Source of the DNA: Gemmatimonadales bacterium
GTDB lineage: Bacteria; Gemmatimonadota; Gemmatimonadetes; Gemmatimonadales; GWC2-71-9
Assembly: GCA_030601605.1 (NCBI GenBank)
Contig: JAUVTI010000023.1
Coordinates: forward strand, 1 to 17,505
Length of the DNA stretch: 17,505 nt
Direction of reading: 5' to 3'
Part shown: in pieces, positions 7,389 through 14,525 of the stretch
Layout of the letters: each line of letters opens with the position of its first letter
Numbering within the stretch: the first letter of the stretch is position 1
Translations under genes and position numbers: made by a program
Notes under the pieces: generated by a model
The model's database searches: none
Seen by the model: only the letters and a program-made list of their open reading frames with translations
Told to the model about the DNA's origin: nothing

Positions 7389-8492
7389 TCAGGTGATTAT
7401 GGGCAGCGGCACCGATTTGCCTCCGGCCCGCTGCATCACCTCCTGAGCGATCGCCGCGAGCGCCTTGCCAGCCGGGGAATCGGGCTGACCGATAACGATG
7501 GGCTTGCCCTCGTCCTGCTCCTGGGTCATCCCGGCTTGCAGCGGCACCTGGCCGAGGAGCGGCACGCCGATCTCGTCTGCGAGCCGCTGTCCGCCGCCGC
7601 CCGAGAAAATCTCGCTGCGCTCACCGCAGTGGGGGCACTCGAAGTAACTCATGTTCTCGACGATGCCGATGACCGGCACACCCACGCGCTCGAACATCTT
7701 GGCCCCGCGCAGGGCATCGCCCGCCGCCATTTCCTGCGGCGTCGTCACGATGATCCCACCCTTCATGTGCACGGCCTGCGCCAGCGAGAGCTGCGCATCG
7801 CCGGTCCCCGGCGGCAAGTCCACCAGGAAGAAGTCGAGCTCACCCCAATCCACGTCGCTCAGGAACTGGTTGATGATCTTGGTAACGATCGGCCCACGCC
7901 ATATGGCGGGCATGTCGCGCTCTATCAGCAACCCGAGCGAGATGAGCTTCACCCCGTACTTCTCCAGCGGCTGGATGCGCCCGTCCTTCACCGCCGGCTG
8001 CTCGCTGACTCCGAACAGGCGCGGCACGTTGGGCCCATATACGTCCGCGTCCATCAGCGCCACGCGCTTGCCGGCGCGCGCGAGCTCGGCCGCGAGGTTT
8101 GCGGCGACGGTGGACTTCCCAACGCCGCCTTTCCCGCTGGAGATGGCCAGCACGGAGCCGAGGGCCGGGAACTCGGCCGGTCCCTGCGGTGCTGCTTGTG
8201 CAACGGGAGTGGCTCCGGACGGTGGGGCCGCGGCCGGAGCACTGCCCTCCGGCTCCACCACGTTGATCTTCACCTCCGCCACGCCATCCACCTCGCGCAC
8301 GGCACGGCGCGCCTCGCGGACCAGCCCGGCCGGATCGTCCTGCGACAGGACGAAGGTGAACGACACGTGGCCGTCGTCCTGCACGGCGAGGTCCTGCACC
8401 ATCCCCGCCGAGATTACGTCGTTGTCTACACGCGGATTGCGCACGTTCGTGAGTGCGCCCGCGACGAGTGCGTTGAGCTTGTTGGTAGTCAT
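7389..8492 (-). CDS. apbC: Mrp/ApbC-type P-loop iron-sulfur cluster carrier ATPase
   Basis: Carrier that binds an Fe-S cluster at a dimer interface and passes it to apo-proteins, with ATP hydrolysis. The 367-residue protein has an N-terminal DUF59/MIP18-like domain (about 1-80), a Pro/Ala linker (81-108), then the deviant Walker A SGKGGVGKST (119-128), Walker B-like LVDLPPGTGDAQL, and the cluster-binding CPHC (C286, C289). All parts of the bacterial form are intact. ATG 8492 gives an ATGA overlap with the nrnA stop and begins MTTNKLNAL, so the much longer open frame upstream is a shadow inside nrnA. It lies in a tight operon with the SAM hydrolase gene 4 bp downstream. Confidence 0.94.
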   Translation of the reverse strand: MTTNKLNALVAGALTNVRNPRVDNDVISAGMVQDLAVQDDGHVSFTFVLSQDDPAGLVREARRAVREVDGVAEVKINVVEPEGSAPAAAPPSGATPVAQAAPQGPAEFPALGSVLAISSGKGGVGKSTVAANLAAELARAGKRVALMDADVYGPNVPRLFGVSEQPAVKDGRIQPLEKYGVKLISLGLLIERDMPAIWRGPIVTKIINQFLSDVDWGELDFFLVDLPPGTGDAQLSLAQAVHMKGGIIVTTPQEMAAGDALRGAKMFERVGVPVIGIVENMSYFECPHCGERSEIFSGGGGQRLADEIGVPLLGQVPLQAGMTQEQDEGKPIVIGQPDSPAGKALAAIAQEVMQRAGGKSVPLPIIT

Positions 8493-9523
8493 GGTGGCAG
8501 AATGATAACCGAGCGCGCCGCCTGGAGCACCCGTTCCTGCACCTCGGCGAGCGTCCCGCTGAGGGACGCTCCCGCGGCCCTGCGGTGCCCGCCTCCCCCG
8601 AAGGACTCGGCCAGCTGCGCCACGTCCACGCCTCCCACCGAGCGGAACGAGACCTTCACGCGACCGCTCGCGAGCTCGCGAAACAGGATCGCCAGGCGCA
8701 CTCCCCGGATGGAGCGGGCAAACTCGACTATGCCGTCGAGTTCGGTGGCGCTCACCTCGTGGCGTTCGAGAGCGCCCGGCGGGATCGTCACCCAGGCCAG
8801 CTGGTGATCGGGCTCCACCACGAGCGTATCGAGCACCTCGGCCACGAGACGCACCTTGCCCTCGGACTCGCTGGCGTACACCTCCCGATACACATCCTCC
8901 GGGTCGAGCCCGACCACGAGCTGCTGCGCCGCCACCTGGAGCGCCCGTGCCGAGGTGTTGGAGAACCGAAACCCGCCGGTGTCGGTGAGGATCGCGATGT
9001 AGATCCCGCGCGCCGCATCCCTCGTGACCGGCCAGCCCGCGACGGTAGCCAGGTCGTCCACGAGCTCCCCCGTGGCGCACGCGCCGGCGTCCACCAGGCG
9101 CGGCCCGGCGGGCAGGTTGCCGTCGCTCACGTGGTGGTCGATGCAGGCCACCGGCACCGACGCCTTCTCCACGATACGGCCCAGGTGTCCCAGGCGTCCG
9201 ACGTCCGAGATGTCCATCACGACGATCGCGTCAGCCTGCTTGAGCGCCTTCACTGCCTTTCCCGAGTGGTCGGCCCCCGCCGCGCCCTCCAGCAGGAACC
9301 GGAACCGGTCCGGGAACGGCGTCGGGTTGGCGATGGCCACCTGCATCCCCTGCTGCGTGAGCAGGTGCCACAGGGCCACCTCGCTCCCCGTGCCGTCGCC
9401 GTCCGCGTTCACGTGGGTGGTGAGAACCACCCGCATGCCGGGCTCGAGCGCCGCCGCCACCTGCTCGGCGGCCGCCCGGCGCTCCGGCTTCACGGCGAGG
9501 CGGTCCGTCGGATGATCAGTCAC
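8489..9523 (-). CDS. nrnA: NrnA-like DHH/DHHA1 phosphoesterase (nanoRNase / pAp phosphatase)
   Basis: Degrades short oligoribonucleotides and dephosphorylates 3'-phosphoadenosine 5'-phosphate. The 344-residue protein has the DHH-domain metal sites THVNADGDG (H37, D41, D43), D104 in VVMDISDVG, the DHH triplet at 129-131, and D181 in LTDTGGFRFSNT. The C-terminal DHHA1 domain ends in GGGGHRRAAGA (309-319). Length and order match the NrnA group. It is the first gene of a three-gene minus-strand operon, with mrp overlapping its TGA by 4 bp. The upstream 130-bp gap to the divergent symporter gene contains a TACAAT -10-like element. RecJ is excluded by size. Confidence 0.92.
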   Translation of the reverse strand: MTDHPTDRLAVKPERRAAAEQVAAALEPGMRVVLTTHVNADGDGTGSEVALWHLLTQQGMQVAIANPTPFPDRFRFLLEGAAGADHSGKAVKALKQADAIVVMDISDVGRLGHLGRIVEKASVPVACIDHHVSDGNLPAGPRLVDAGACATGELVDDLATVAGWPVTRDAARGIYIAILTDTGGFRFSNTSARALQVAAQQLVVGLDPEDVYREVYASESEGKVRLVAEVLDTLVVEPDHQLAWVTIPPGALERHEVSATELDGIVEFARSIRGVRLAILFRELASGRVKVSFRSVGGVDVAQLAESFGGGGHRRAAGASLSGTLAEVQERVLQAARSVIILPP

Positions 9524-9556
9524 TTCTGGGGCCCTCCGCGGTACCCTTCCGGTATC

Positions 9557-9562
9557 ATTGTA
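9557..9562 (-). promoter_or_regulatory. Candidate -10 element for the nrnA operon
   Basis: The minus strand reads TACAAT, five of six matches to the sigma-70 -10 consensus, 34 bp before ATG 9523. No recognisable -35 lies 16-18 bp upstream, so this is only a weak promoter call. Confidence 0.35.
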
Positions 9563-9594
9563 GCGGTGCGCGCGGGCATCCCGCCACTCAGGCC

Positions 9595-9624
9595 TTGCCG
9601 CCTCCCGTACCCTGTGCCCATTAT
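9595..9624 (+). promoter_or_regulatory. Candidate sigma-70 promoter of the AGCS symporter gene
   Basis: TTGCCG (9595-9600) and CATTAT (9619-9624) with an 18-bp spacer; each hexamer matches the consensus at four of six positions. The start ATG follows 30 bp later, preceded by an AGAAGG Shine-Dalgarno at 9644-9649. Placement is good, but the hexamers are moderate. Confidence 0.35.
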
Positions 9625-9653
9625 GTCAGGCCTCTCACCCGCCAGAAGGCGCC

Positions 9654-11405
9654 ATGGAGATACTCGAGCAAATCGTAAACACGCTGTCCGTGTACATCTG
9701 GGACAGAGGGATTCCAGTCGGCGAGTACGAGATCCCCTGGGTCGTGGTCGCGCTGCTGGGAACCGGCGTCTTCCTCACCGTTCGGCTGGGTTTCCTGCAG
9801 CTCCGCAAGCTGGGGCACGGGTTCGCGGTCACGTCCGGGAGGTACGACGACCCCAGCGAGCCCGGCGATGTATCGCACTTCCAGGCCCTCACGACGGCGC
9901 TGTCGGCCACGGTGGGGATCGGCAACATCGCTGGGGTTGCGCTCGCAATTCACTGGGGCGGGCCCGGAGCGCTGTTCTGGATGTGGGTGACGGCCGCGGT
10001 GGGAATGGCCACCAAGTTCTCCGAGGTGACGCTGGCGCAGCACTACCGCCAGGTGGACCTGGACGCCGATCCCCACAAGTGGGAGGGCTCGGTCTCGGGC
10101 GGCCCCATGTACTACATCGAGCGCGGGCTGGGCCCGAAGTGGAAGCCGCTGGCCGTGTTCTTCGCTCTGATGCTCGGCACCACCGCGTTTCTCACGGGCA
10201 ACGCCATCCAGGCCAATACCGTGGCCGACACGCTGAACACGACGTTCGGATTCCCCGTGTGGGCCACGGGCATCATCACGGCATCGATCGTGGCGACGGT
10301 CATCATCGGCGGCATCAGTCGGATCGGCCGCGTCACCGGCATTCTGGCGCCGGTCATGGCGGCCATCTACGCGACGGGCGCCCTCGTCATCATCGTCCTC
10401 AACATCGACCAACTCTTTCCGACGTTGGGGCTCATCTTCCGCGAGGCTTTCAATCCGACGGCGGGCGTGGCCGGAACGGGCATAGGCGTGTTCATGCTCA
10501 CCATGATCTGGGGCGTGAAGCGCGGGCTGTTCTCCAACGAGGCGGGCCAGGGCTCGGCGCCCATCGCGCACGCCGCGGCAAAGACCGATGAGCCGGTCTC
10601 CGAGGGCGTCGTGGCGCTGGTGGAGCCCTTCATCGACACGATCGTGATCTGCACGATGACCGGCCTGGTGATCATCATGACCGGCGTGTGGAACGACCGG
10701 GTGCCCACCGAGATCGACCTGACCGGCGGCGATCTCTCCTACGTGACCTACGAGATCGAGGGCGGGCATCACTCGATCGACGACCCCGCCCAGATCGTGC
10801 TCCAGGACGGCCGCTACGTCGAGACCGCCGTCGGGTCGGCGCGGATCGCCTGGCACGAGGGGACGCTCGAGCCCGTGTACACGGATGCGGAGCATACCGA
10901 GCTCTTCACCGGTACGGTGTACCCAATGGAGGACCGTGCGGTTCACGCGGACGGTACCGAGTACACCTCGCTGCACGCTGCGGCCGCCGAGAGCGGAGCA
11001 CCTCTCACCATGTTGGCGTTCCAGAAGGGGCTCCCCGGCAACTTCGGCCGCTTCATCGTGGTGCTCAGCGTGTTCCTGTTCGCCATCTCGACGGCGATCG
11101 CCTGGAGCTACTACGGCGACCGCTGCGCCAACTATCTGTTCGGGACCCGGGCGGTGTTGCCCTACAAGTTCGCTTTCGTGGCCATGCACTTCGTGGGCGC
11201 GGTCCTGTCGCTCTCCGTGGCATGGACGCTGGGCGACTTGTTCCTGGGCATCGTGATCCTGCCCAACCTGCTGGCGCTGATCCTGTTGTCGCCGAAGGTC
11301 GTGGAGCTCACCAAGAGCTACTTCCAGCGCAAGCCGTGGATCGAGAACCGGGAGGTGCACAAGCGGCTGAGGCAGGAGGGGCGTGTGGGCAAGCCCTGGG
11401 GCTAG
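9654..11405 (+). CDS. AGCS-family sodium:alanine/glycine symporter with large extra domain
   Basis: Inner-membrane Na+-coupled amino acid importer (alanine/glycine:cation symporter family). Family motifs are clear: ALTTALSATVGIGNIAGVAL at 78-97, GGPGALFWMW, then SGGPMYYIERGL, GNAIQANTVADTL, and RGLFSNEAGQGSAPIAHAAA. The protein is 583 residues, well above the usual 440-500. The excess sits at about 345-455, between two membrane segments (after IIMTGVW and before TMLAFQKGLPGNFG), as a hydrophilic, acidic, beta-like insertion with an aromatic/Thr-rich middle. ATG 9654 has an AGAAGG ribosome-binding site 4 nt upstream. It is monocistronic and ends in a strong terminator. Substrate is inferred from family. 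Confidence 0.93.
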   Translation: MEILEQIVNTLSVYIWDRGIPVGEYEIPWVVVALLGTGVFLTVRLGFLQLRKLGHGFAVTSGRYDDPSEPGDVSHFQALTTALSATVGIGNIAGVALAIHWGGPGALFWMWVTAAVGMATKFSEVTLAQHYRQVDLDADPHKWEGSVSGGPMYYIERGLGPKWKPLAVFFALMLGTTAFLTGNAIQANTVADTLNTTFGFPVWATGIITASIVATVIIGGISRIGRVTGILAPVMAAIYATGALVIIVLNIDQLFPTLGLIFREAFNPTAGVAGTGIGVFMLTMIWGVKRGLFSNEAGQGSAPIAHAAAKTDEPVSEGVVALVEPFIDTIVICTMTGLVIIMTGVWNDRVPTEIDLTGGDLSYVTYEIEGGHHSIDDPAQIVLQDGRYVETAVGSARIAWHEGTLEPVYTDAEHTELFTGTVYPMEDRAVHADGTEYTSLHAAAAESGAPLTMLAFQKGLPGNFGRFIVVLSVFLFAISTAIAWSYYGDRCANYLFGTRAVLPYKFAFVAMHFVGAVLSLSVAWTLGDLFLGIVILPNLLALILLSPKVVELTKSYFQRKPWIENREVHKRLRQEGRVGKPWG

Positions 11406-11424
11406 ACCGCGGCGGCTCGAAACG

Positions 11425-11460
11425 AAAGGCGCCCGGATCCCAATGGGGTCCGGGCGCTTT
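11425..11460. terminator. Bidirectional intrinsic terminator between the symporter gene and guaB
   Basis: A 13-bp stem (11429-11441 with 11445-11457, one G-U pair) closes a 3-nt AAT loop. It is flanked by AAA on the left and TTT on the right, so each strand has a short U tract after the hairpin. It lies 20 bp after the symporter stop and 28 bp after the guaB stop, serving both convergent genes. Confidence 0.9.
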
Positions 11461-11487
11461 GCATGCTACGCCAGAGACAGGCGGGCG

Positions 11488-12945
11488 CTAGATCGAGTAG
11501 TTGGGCGCCTCGCGCGTGATCACCACGTCGTGCGGGTGCGACTCGCGCAGTCCGGCGGCAGTCACCTGCGTGAACTCGGTCTCGCATCGCAGCTGGTCCA
11601 GGGTCTCGCAGCCGCAGTAGCCCATTCCGCTGCGCACGCCGCCCACGACCTGGAACAGCACGTCGCCGACTGGCCCGCGGTACGGTACCCGGCCCTCGAT
11701 ACCCGCAGGGACGAGCTTCTGCGCCGAGATCTCGCCTTCCTGGAAGTAGCGGTCGGCCGATCCCTCCTGCATCGCGGTGATCGAGCCCATGCCCCGCACC
11801 GTCTTGAAGCGGCGGCCCTCGAGCAGGAAGCTCTCGCCGGGGCTCTCCTCGGTGCCGGCCAGCATGGAGCCGAGCATCACGCTCGCCGCCCCGGTCGCGA
11901 GCGCCTTGACCGCGTCGCCCGAGTACTTGATGCCCCCGTCGGCGATGATCGGGACGTCGCCGCTGCCGCGCACCGCATCCACGATGGCCGTTATCTGCGG
12001 CACCCCGACACCGGTCACCACGCGGGTCGTACAGATCGAGCCGGGGCCGATTCCCACCTTCACCGCGTCCACACCGCGCTCCACCAGCGCCTTGGCGCCG
12101 TCCAGCGTCGCCACGTTGCCGCCCACGAGCTGGGTCTCCGGGAACGCCTCGCGCAGCATGGCCACCGTCTGGAGCACTCCCTCTGAGTGTCCGTGCGCCG
12201 AATCCACCACGACCGCGTCCACTCCGGCATTGACCAGCTCGCCCGCCCGGGCTTTGGTGTCCGGGCCGACGCCCACGGCCGCCGCAACGCACAGACGGCC
12301 GTGCTCGTCCTTGTTCGCGTCCGGGAACTGGCGCCGCTTGTGGATGTCCTTGACGGTGATGAGCCCCTTCAGCACACCGTTGTCGTCCACCACCGGCAGC
12401 TTCTCGATGCGGTGCTTGCCCAGAATGCGCTCGGCCTCGTCGAGGGTGGTGCCAACCGGCCCCGTGATGAGGTTGTCCTTGGTCATCGCCTCCTGGATCG
12501 GCCGGTCGAGGTTGCGCTCGAACTGCAGGTCGCGGTTCGTGATGATGCCGACCAGCTTGCCGCCGCCGTCCACGATCGGAACGCCGGAGATCTTGAACCG
12601 CGCCATCAGCTCACTGGCCTCGCGGATCAAGCGATCCGGCCCCAGCGTGATCGGGTTGAGGATCATGCCGCTCTCGGACCGCTTCACCCGGTCCACCTCG
12701 GCGGCCTGGCGATCGATCGGCATGTTCTTGTGGATGACGCCGATCCCGCCGGCCCGCGCAATGGCGATGGCCATCTCCGCCTCGGTCACCGTGTCCATTG
12801 CCGCCGAGACGAACGGGATGTTGAGCGCGATGCCGCGGGTGAACATCGTGTTCACCTTCACGTCCTTGGGATGCACCGTGGCGTGGCGCGGCACTAGCAG
12901 CACGTCGTCGAATGTCAGGGCGTAGCCGGGACGCAAGCCGCTCAC
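11488..12945 (-). CDS. guaB: Inosine-5'-monophosphate dehydrogenase
   Basis: Oxidises IMP to XMP with NAD+, the committed step of GTP synthesis. The 485-residue protein starts GLRPGYALTFDDVLLVP and has a CBS pair at about 96-205. The catalytic loop is GIGPGSICTTRVVTGVG with Cys305; the GGNVAT and ADGGIKYSGD phosphate-binding segments and the flap (MGSITAMQEGSADRYFQ) are also present. A longer frame opens at TTG 12957, but GGGAGG lying inside that extension sits 4 nt before GTG 12945. The GTG is therefore the likely start and gives the normal family length. The gene has a leader with a strong hairpin (12966-12996) and shares the terminator at 11425-11460. Confidence 0.96.
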   Translation of the reverse strand: MSGLRPGYALTFDDVLLVPRHATVHPKDVKVNTMFTRGIALNIPFVSAAMDTVTEAEMAIAIARAGGIGVIHKNMPIDRQAAEVDRVKRSESGMILNPITLGPDRLIREASELMARFKISGVPIVDGGGKLVGIITNRDLQFERNLDRPIQEAMTKDNLITGPVGTTLDEAERILGKHRIEKLPVVDDNGVLKGLITVKDIHKRRQFPDANKDEHGRLCVAAAVGVGPDTKARAGELVNAGVDAVVVDSAHGHSEGVLQTVAMLREAFPETQLVGGNVATLDGAKALVERGVDAVKVGIGPGSICTTRVVTGVGVPQITAIVDAVRGSGDVPIIADGGIKYSGDAVKALATGAASVMLGSMLAGTEESPGESFLLEGRRFKTVRGMGSITAMQEGSADRYFQEGEISAQKLVPAGIEGRVPYRGPVGDVLFQVVGGVRSGMGYCGCETLDQLRCETEFTQVTAAGLRESHPHDVVITREAPNYSI

Positions 12946-12965
12946 GAAACCTCCCAATACGCAGA

Positions 12966-12996
12966 GACCCGCCGCGCCGGAGGCGCTGGGCGGGTC
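12966..12996 (-). promoter_or_regulatory. Stem-loop in the guaB leader
   Basis: A GC-rich hairpin: GACCCGCC (12966-12973) pairs with GGCGGGTC (12989-12996), and GCGCC (12974-12978) pairs with GGCGC (12982-12986). The loop is GGA and a 2-nt bulge (TG) interrupts one side. There is no U tract after it on either strand, so it is a poor intrinsic terminator. It ends about 9 nt before the guaB ribosome-binding site and may affect guaB translation or transcript end formation of the upstream gene. Confidence 0.6.
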
Positions 12997-13027
12997 GTGT
13001 GCCGTTCGATTGCTCGTACCATGAAGG

Positions 13028-13057
13028 AAGTTACGCGCCCCCCCGTGCGCCGGTCAA
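13028..13057 (-). promoter_or_regulatory. Candidate guaB promoter
   Basis: On the minus strand, TTGACC (13057-13052) is followed after 18 bp by TAACTT (13033-13028). The -35 is good and the -10 weak. It would give guaB a leader of about 75 nt containing the hairpin at 12966-12996. The -35 overlaps the stop codon of the upstream gene. Confidence 0.35.
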
Positions 13058-13452
13058 GCGTCCCCGGCTTCCTCCTTCTCGTCCTTCTCGTCCTTCTCGT
13101 CGGTGGGGGCGGCCCCGGCCTGTTCCTCACCGTCCTCAGCCTCCTCACCGTCCTTGGACGGCGCCGCGGTCAGTTCGTCCGCCACCACGCGCCCGGCGGC
13201 GGCCAGTCCCTCCATCATCTTGCTGGCTGCCTCCGCGACCTGGGCCGCTCCCTTCGTGGCCATGTCCGTGACGCTCCCGATCCCGATCCTGTCCTCGATG
13301 TTCTCCGCCAGTCGCTGCACTGTGGACGGCGCGCGGCGGCTCAGGTTGTACTTCGACTCCAGGAAGTCGAGGTAGTCCAGCACCTGCCGGCCCAATTCGT
13401 CCGGCAGGTCGTCGAGCCGGCGCACGATCTTCGATTTCAGATTGTCGTTCAT
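13054..13452 (-). CDS. Small acidic protein with DUF2281-like N-terminus
   Basis: A 132-residue protein of unknown function. Residues 1-35 (with LPDELGRQVLDYLDFLESKY) resemble DUF2281, a short domain often seen in antitoxin-like proteins. The middle (about 40-95) is amphipathic and helical (TKGAAQVAEAASKMMEGLAAA), and the last 35 residues are Glu/Asp/Lys low complexity, including three DEK repeats encoded by a 9-bp tandem repeat. No toxin gene lies beside it, so a toxin-antitoxin role is unlikely. ATG 13452 has GGGAG about 8 nt upstream. It lies 13 bp after the secreted SH3 protein gene and is probably co-transcribed with it. Confidence 0.8.
   Translation of the reverse strand: MNDNLKSKIVRRLDDLPDELGRQVLDYLDFLESKYNLSRRAPSTVQRLAENIEDRIGIGSVTDMATKGAAQVAEAASKMMEGLAAAGRVVADELTAAPSKDGEEAEDGEEQAGAAPTDEKDEKDEKEEAGDA
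13073..13099. repeat. 9-bp tandem repeat, three copies
   Basis: The unit TCCTTCTCG occurs three times in a row at 13073-13081, 13082-13090 and 13091-13099. On the minus strand it encodes the Asp-Glu-Lys repeats near the C-terminus of the DUF2281-like protein. The unit is a multiple of three, so copy-number change would keep the frame. Confidence 0.9.
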
Positions 13453-13465
13453 GACTGCTCCCTCT

Positions 13466-14479
13466 CTACTTCCGGACCGCGAGGTCGATCAGATCCAGTA
13501 CCGGGTTCCCCAGGTACTGTGACCGCGCCGTCCTGACTCGCCCGATGATCACCAGCTCCGTGAGCGGCTCGAGGCGTTCGATCTCCGTGAGCTGGGCGTC
13601 GTCGAGCACTATGTAGACGAACCCGGCCTCGGGCAGCGGCCCGCGCGCCAACACGTAGCGCTGCCCCACGGGGATCTCACGGCGCAGCTCGTCCGCCCTC
13701 TGGATCGCGATGTACTGCACGACCCACTGGAGCACCGCGCCCTCGAACTCCCGCGGGTTGGACCGCACCTCGGCACCGCTCACCCCCACCAGCACGCCAG
13801 GGGAGGACGGCTTGAGGTCGCTCTCGCGCACCCACCCCTCGGTCTGGACCCGCACCCACTCTCCGGAGCGGGCCAGGACGCGGACCGAAGCGTCCGGCGC
13901 GAGCGAGCCGGTCGTGTCCCCGTCCGGCGTCCGATAGAGCGGGGCCTGGTCGGCGGTAACCGCCCAATCGAGCCCGATCTGGGCCGAGCTGGTGGCCGCT
14001 ACCGGCGCAGCAGCTCGCGCCGCCGCTCCGACCGGCTCCACGGAGCCCCGGAACATCCATGCAACCCTACGGACGCGGACCCATCCAGGTTCCCGATCCA
14101 GCTCCACGAGCAGGCATCCCTCCGAGAGCCGGCCCAGAATGCTGCCGTTGGGGGCCGCCCGCAGGTTCTCGCCCCGGCCCGGACTCACCCTCACGTCGAA
14201 CCCCGGCTGGCTCGTGGGAGCCAGGGACTGCGCCCAGACCCAGCCCTCGAGCACCAACTGCACCCACTGGTCCGTAACCGAATCCGCGGGGAGCTCCACA
14301 CCGGCGTTCACTGTCGCCAGGAGCGCCGCGCGCCCCGACGGCTCCCGCCGGAAGTTCTCGGTGCGGAGGACTCGAAACTCCTGCTGTGCCGATAGCAGAG
14401 CCGCCCCCGGCCCCAGAGTCAGGACCAGGAGTGCTGCGCAGGCTGGAAGCGCCGGTAGGAGGTGGCTAGATTGCCTCAT
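13466..14479 (-). CDS. Secreted protein with three SH3b-like domains
   Basis: An exported 337-residue protein of unknown role. A signal peptide ends near LLSAQ (residue 31-32). Three bacterial SH3-type repeats follow, at about 35-87, 95-148 and 174-225. Each shows the pattern of a strand, a Leu-Arg/Tyr-Arg x-x-Pro turn (NFRREPSG, NLRAAPNGS, LYRTPDGD), and a terminal Trp-Val segment. An Ala-rich linker sits before the third. The C-terminal part (230-337) is beta-rich and ends ELVIIGRVRTARSQYLG, suggesting an OB-like fold. SH3b domains commonly bind cell-wall peptides, so a periplasmic or surface envelope role is inferred. ATG 14479 lies 11 nt or so after the expected start of a near-consensus sigma-70 promoter. 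Confidence 0.82.
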   Translation of the reverse strand: MRQSSHLLPALPACAALLVLTLGPGAALLSAQQEFRVLRTENFRREPSGRAALLATVNAGVELPADSVTDQWVQLVLEGWVWAQSLAPTSQPGFDVRVSPGRGENLRAAPNGSILGRLSEGCLLVELDREPGWVRVRRVAWMFRGSVEPVGAAARAAAPVAATSSAQIGLDWAVTADQAPLYRTPDGDTTGSLAPDASVRVLARSGEWVRVQTEGWVRESDLKPSSPGVLVGVSGAEVRSNPREFEGAVLQWVVQYIAIQRADELRREIPVGQRYVLARGPLPEAGFVYIVLDDAQLTEIERLEPLTELVIIGRVRTARSQYLGNPVLDLIDLAVRK

Positions 14480-14496
14480 CCTGGATTCCCGAGGGC

Positions 14497-14525
14497 ATTG
14501 TAGGAGTCACCTGGGTCGATGTCAA
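14497..14525 (-). promoter_or_regulatory. Near-consensus sigma-70 promoter for the SH3b gene
   Basis: On the minus strand, TTGACA (14525-14520, perfect) and TACAAT (14502-14497, five of six) are separated by exactly 17 bp. Transcription would start near 14490, about 11 nt before ATG 14479. The -35 overlaps the start codon of the divergent outer-membrane gene at 14519. Confidence 0.8.

Noticed and set aside
8493..9080. N-terminal extension of the Mrp open frame
   Set aside because: It overlaps nrnA in another frame, has no domain, and the ATG at 8492 gives the normal family N-terminus with a 4-bp overlap.
9290..9315. GGAACC motifs like the ECF -35
   Set aside because: They lie inside the nrnA coding region and have no suitable -10 partner before a gene start.
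8585..10591. 668-codon plus-strand open frame, the longest in the window
   Set aside because: It runs antisense to nrnA and then out of frame through the symporter gene, both of which have clear family motifs. Its product is low-complexity Arg/His/Gly.
9621..11360. 579-codon minus-strand open frame
   Set aside because: Complement of the AGCS symporter gene; no family features and composition typical of a shadow frame.
12966..12996. Purine riboswitch upstream of guaB
   Set aside because: The leader shows one GC-rich stem-loop only; no three-way junction or conserved purine-riboswitch core is visible.
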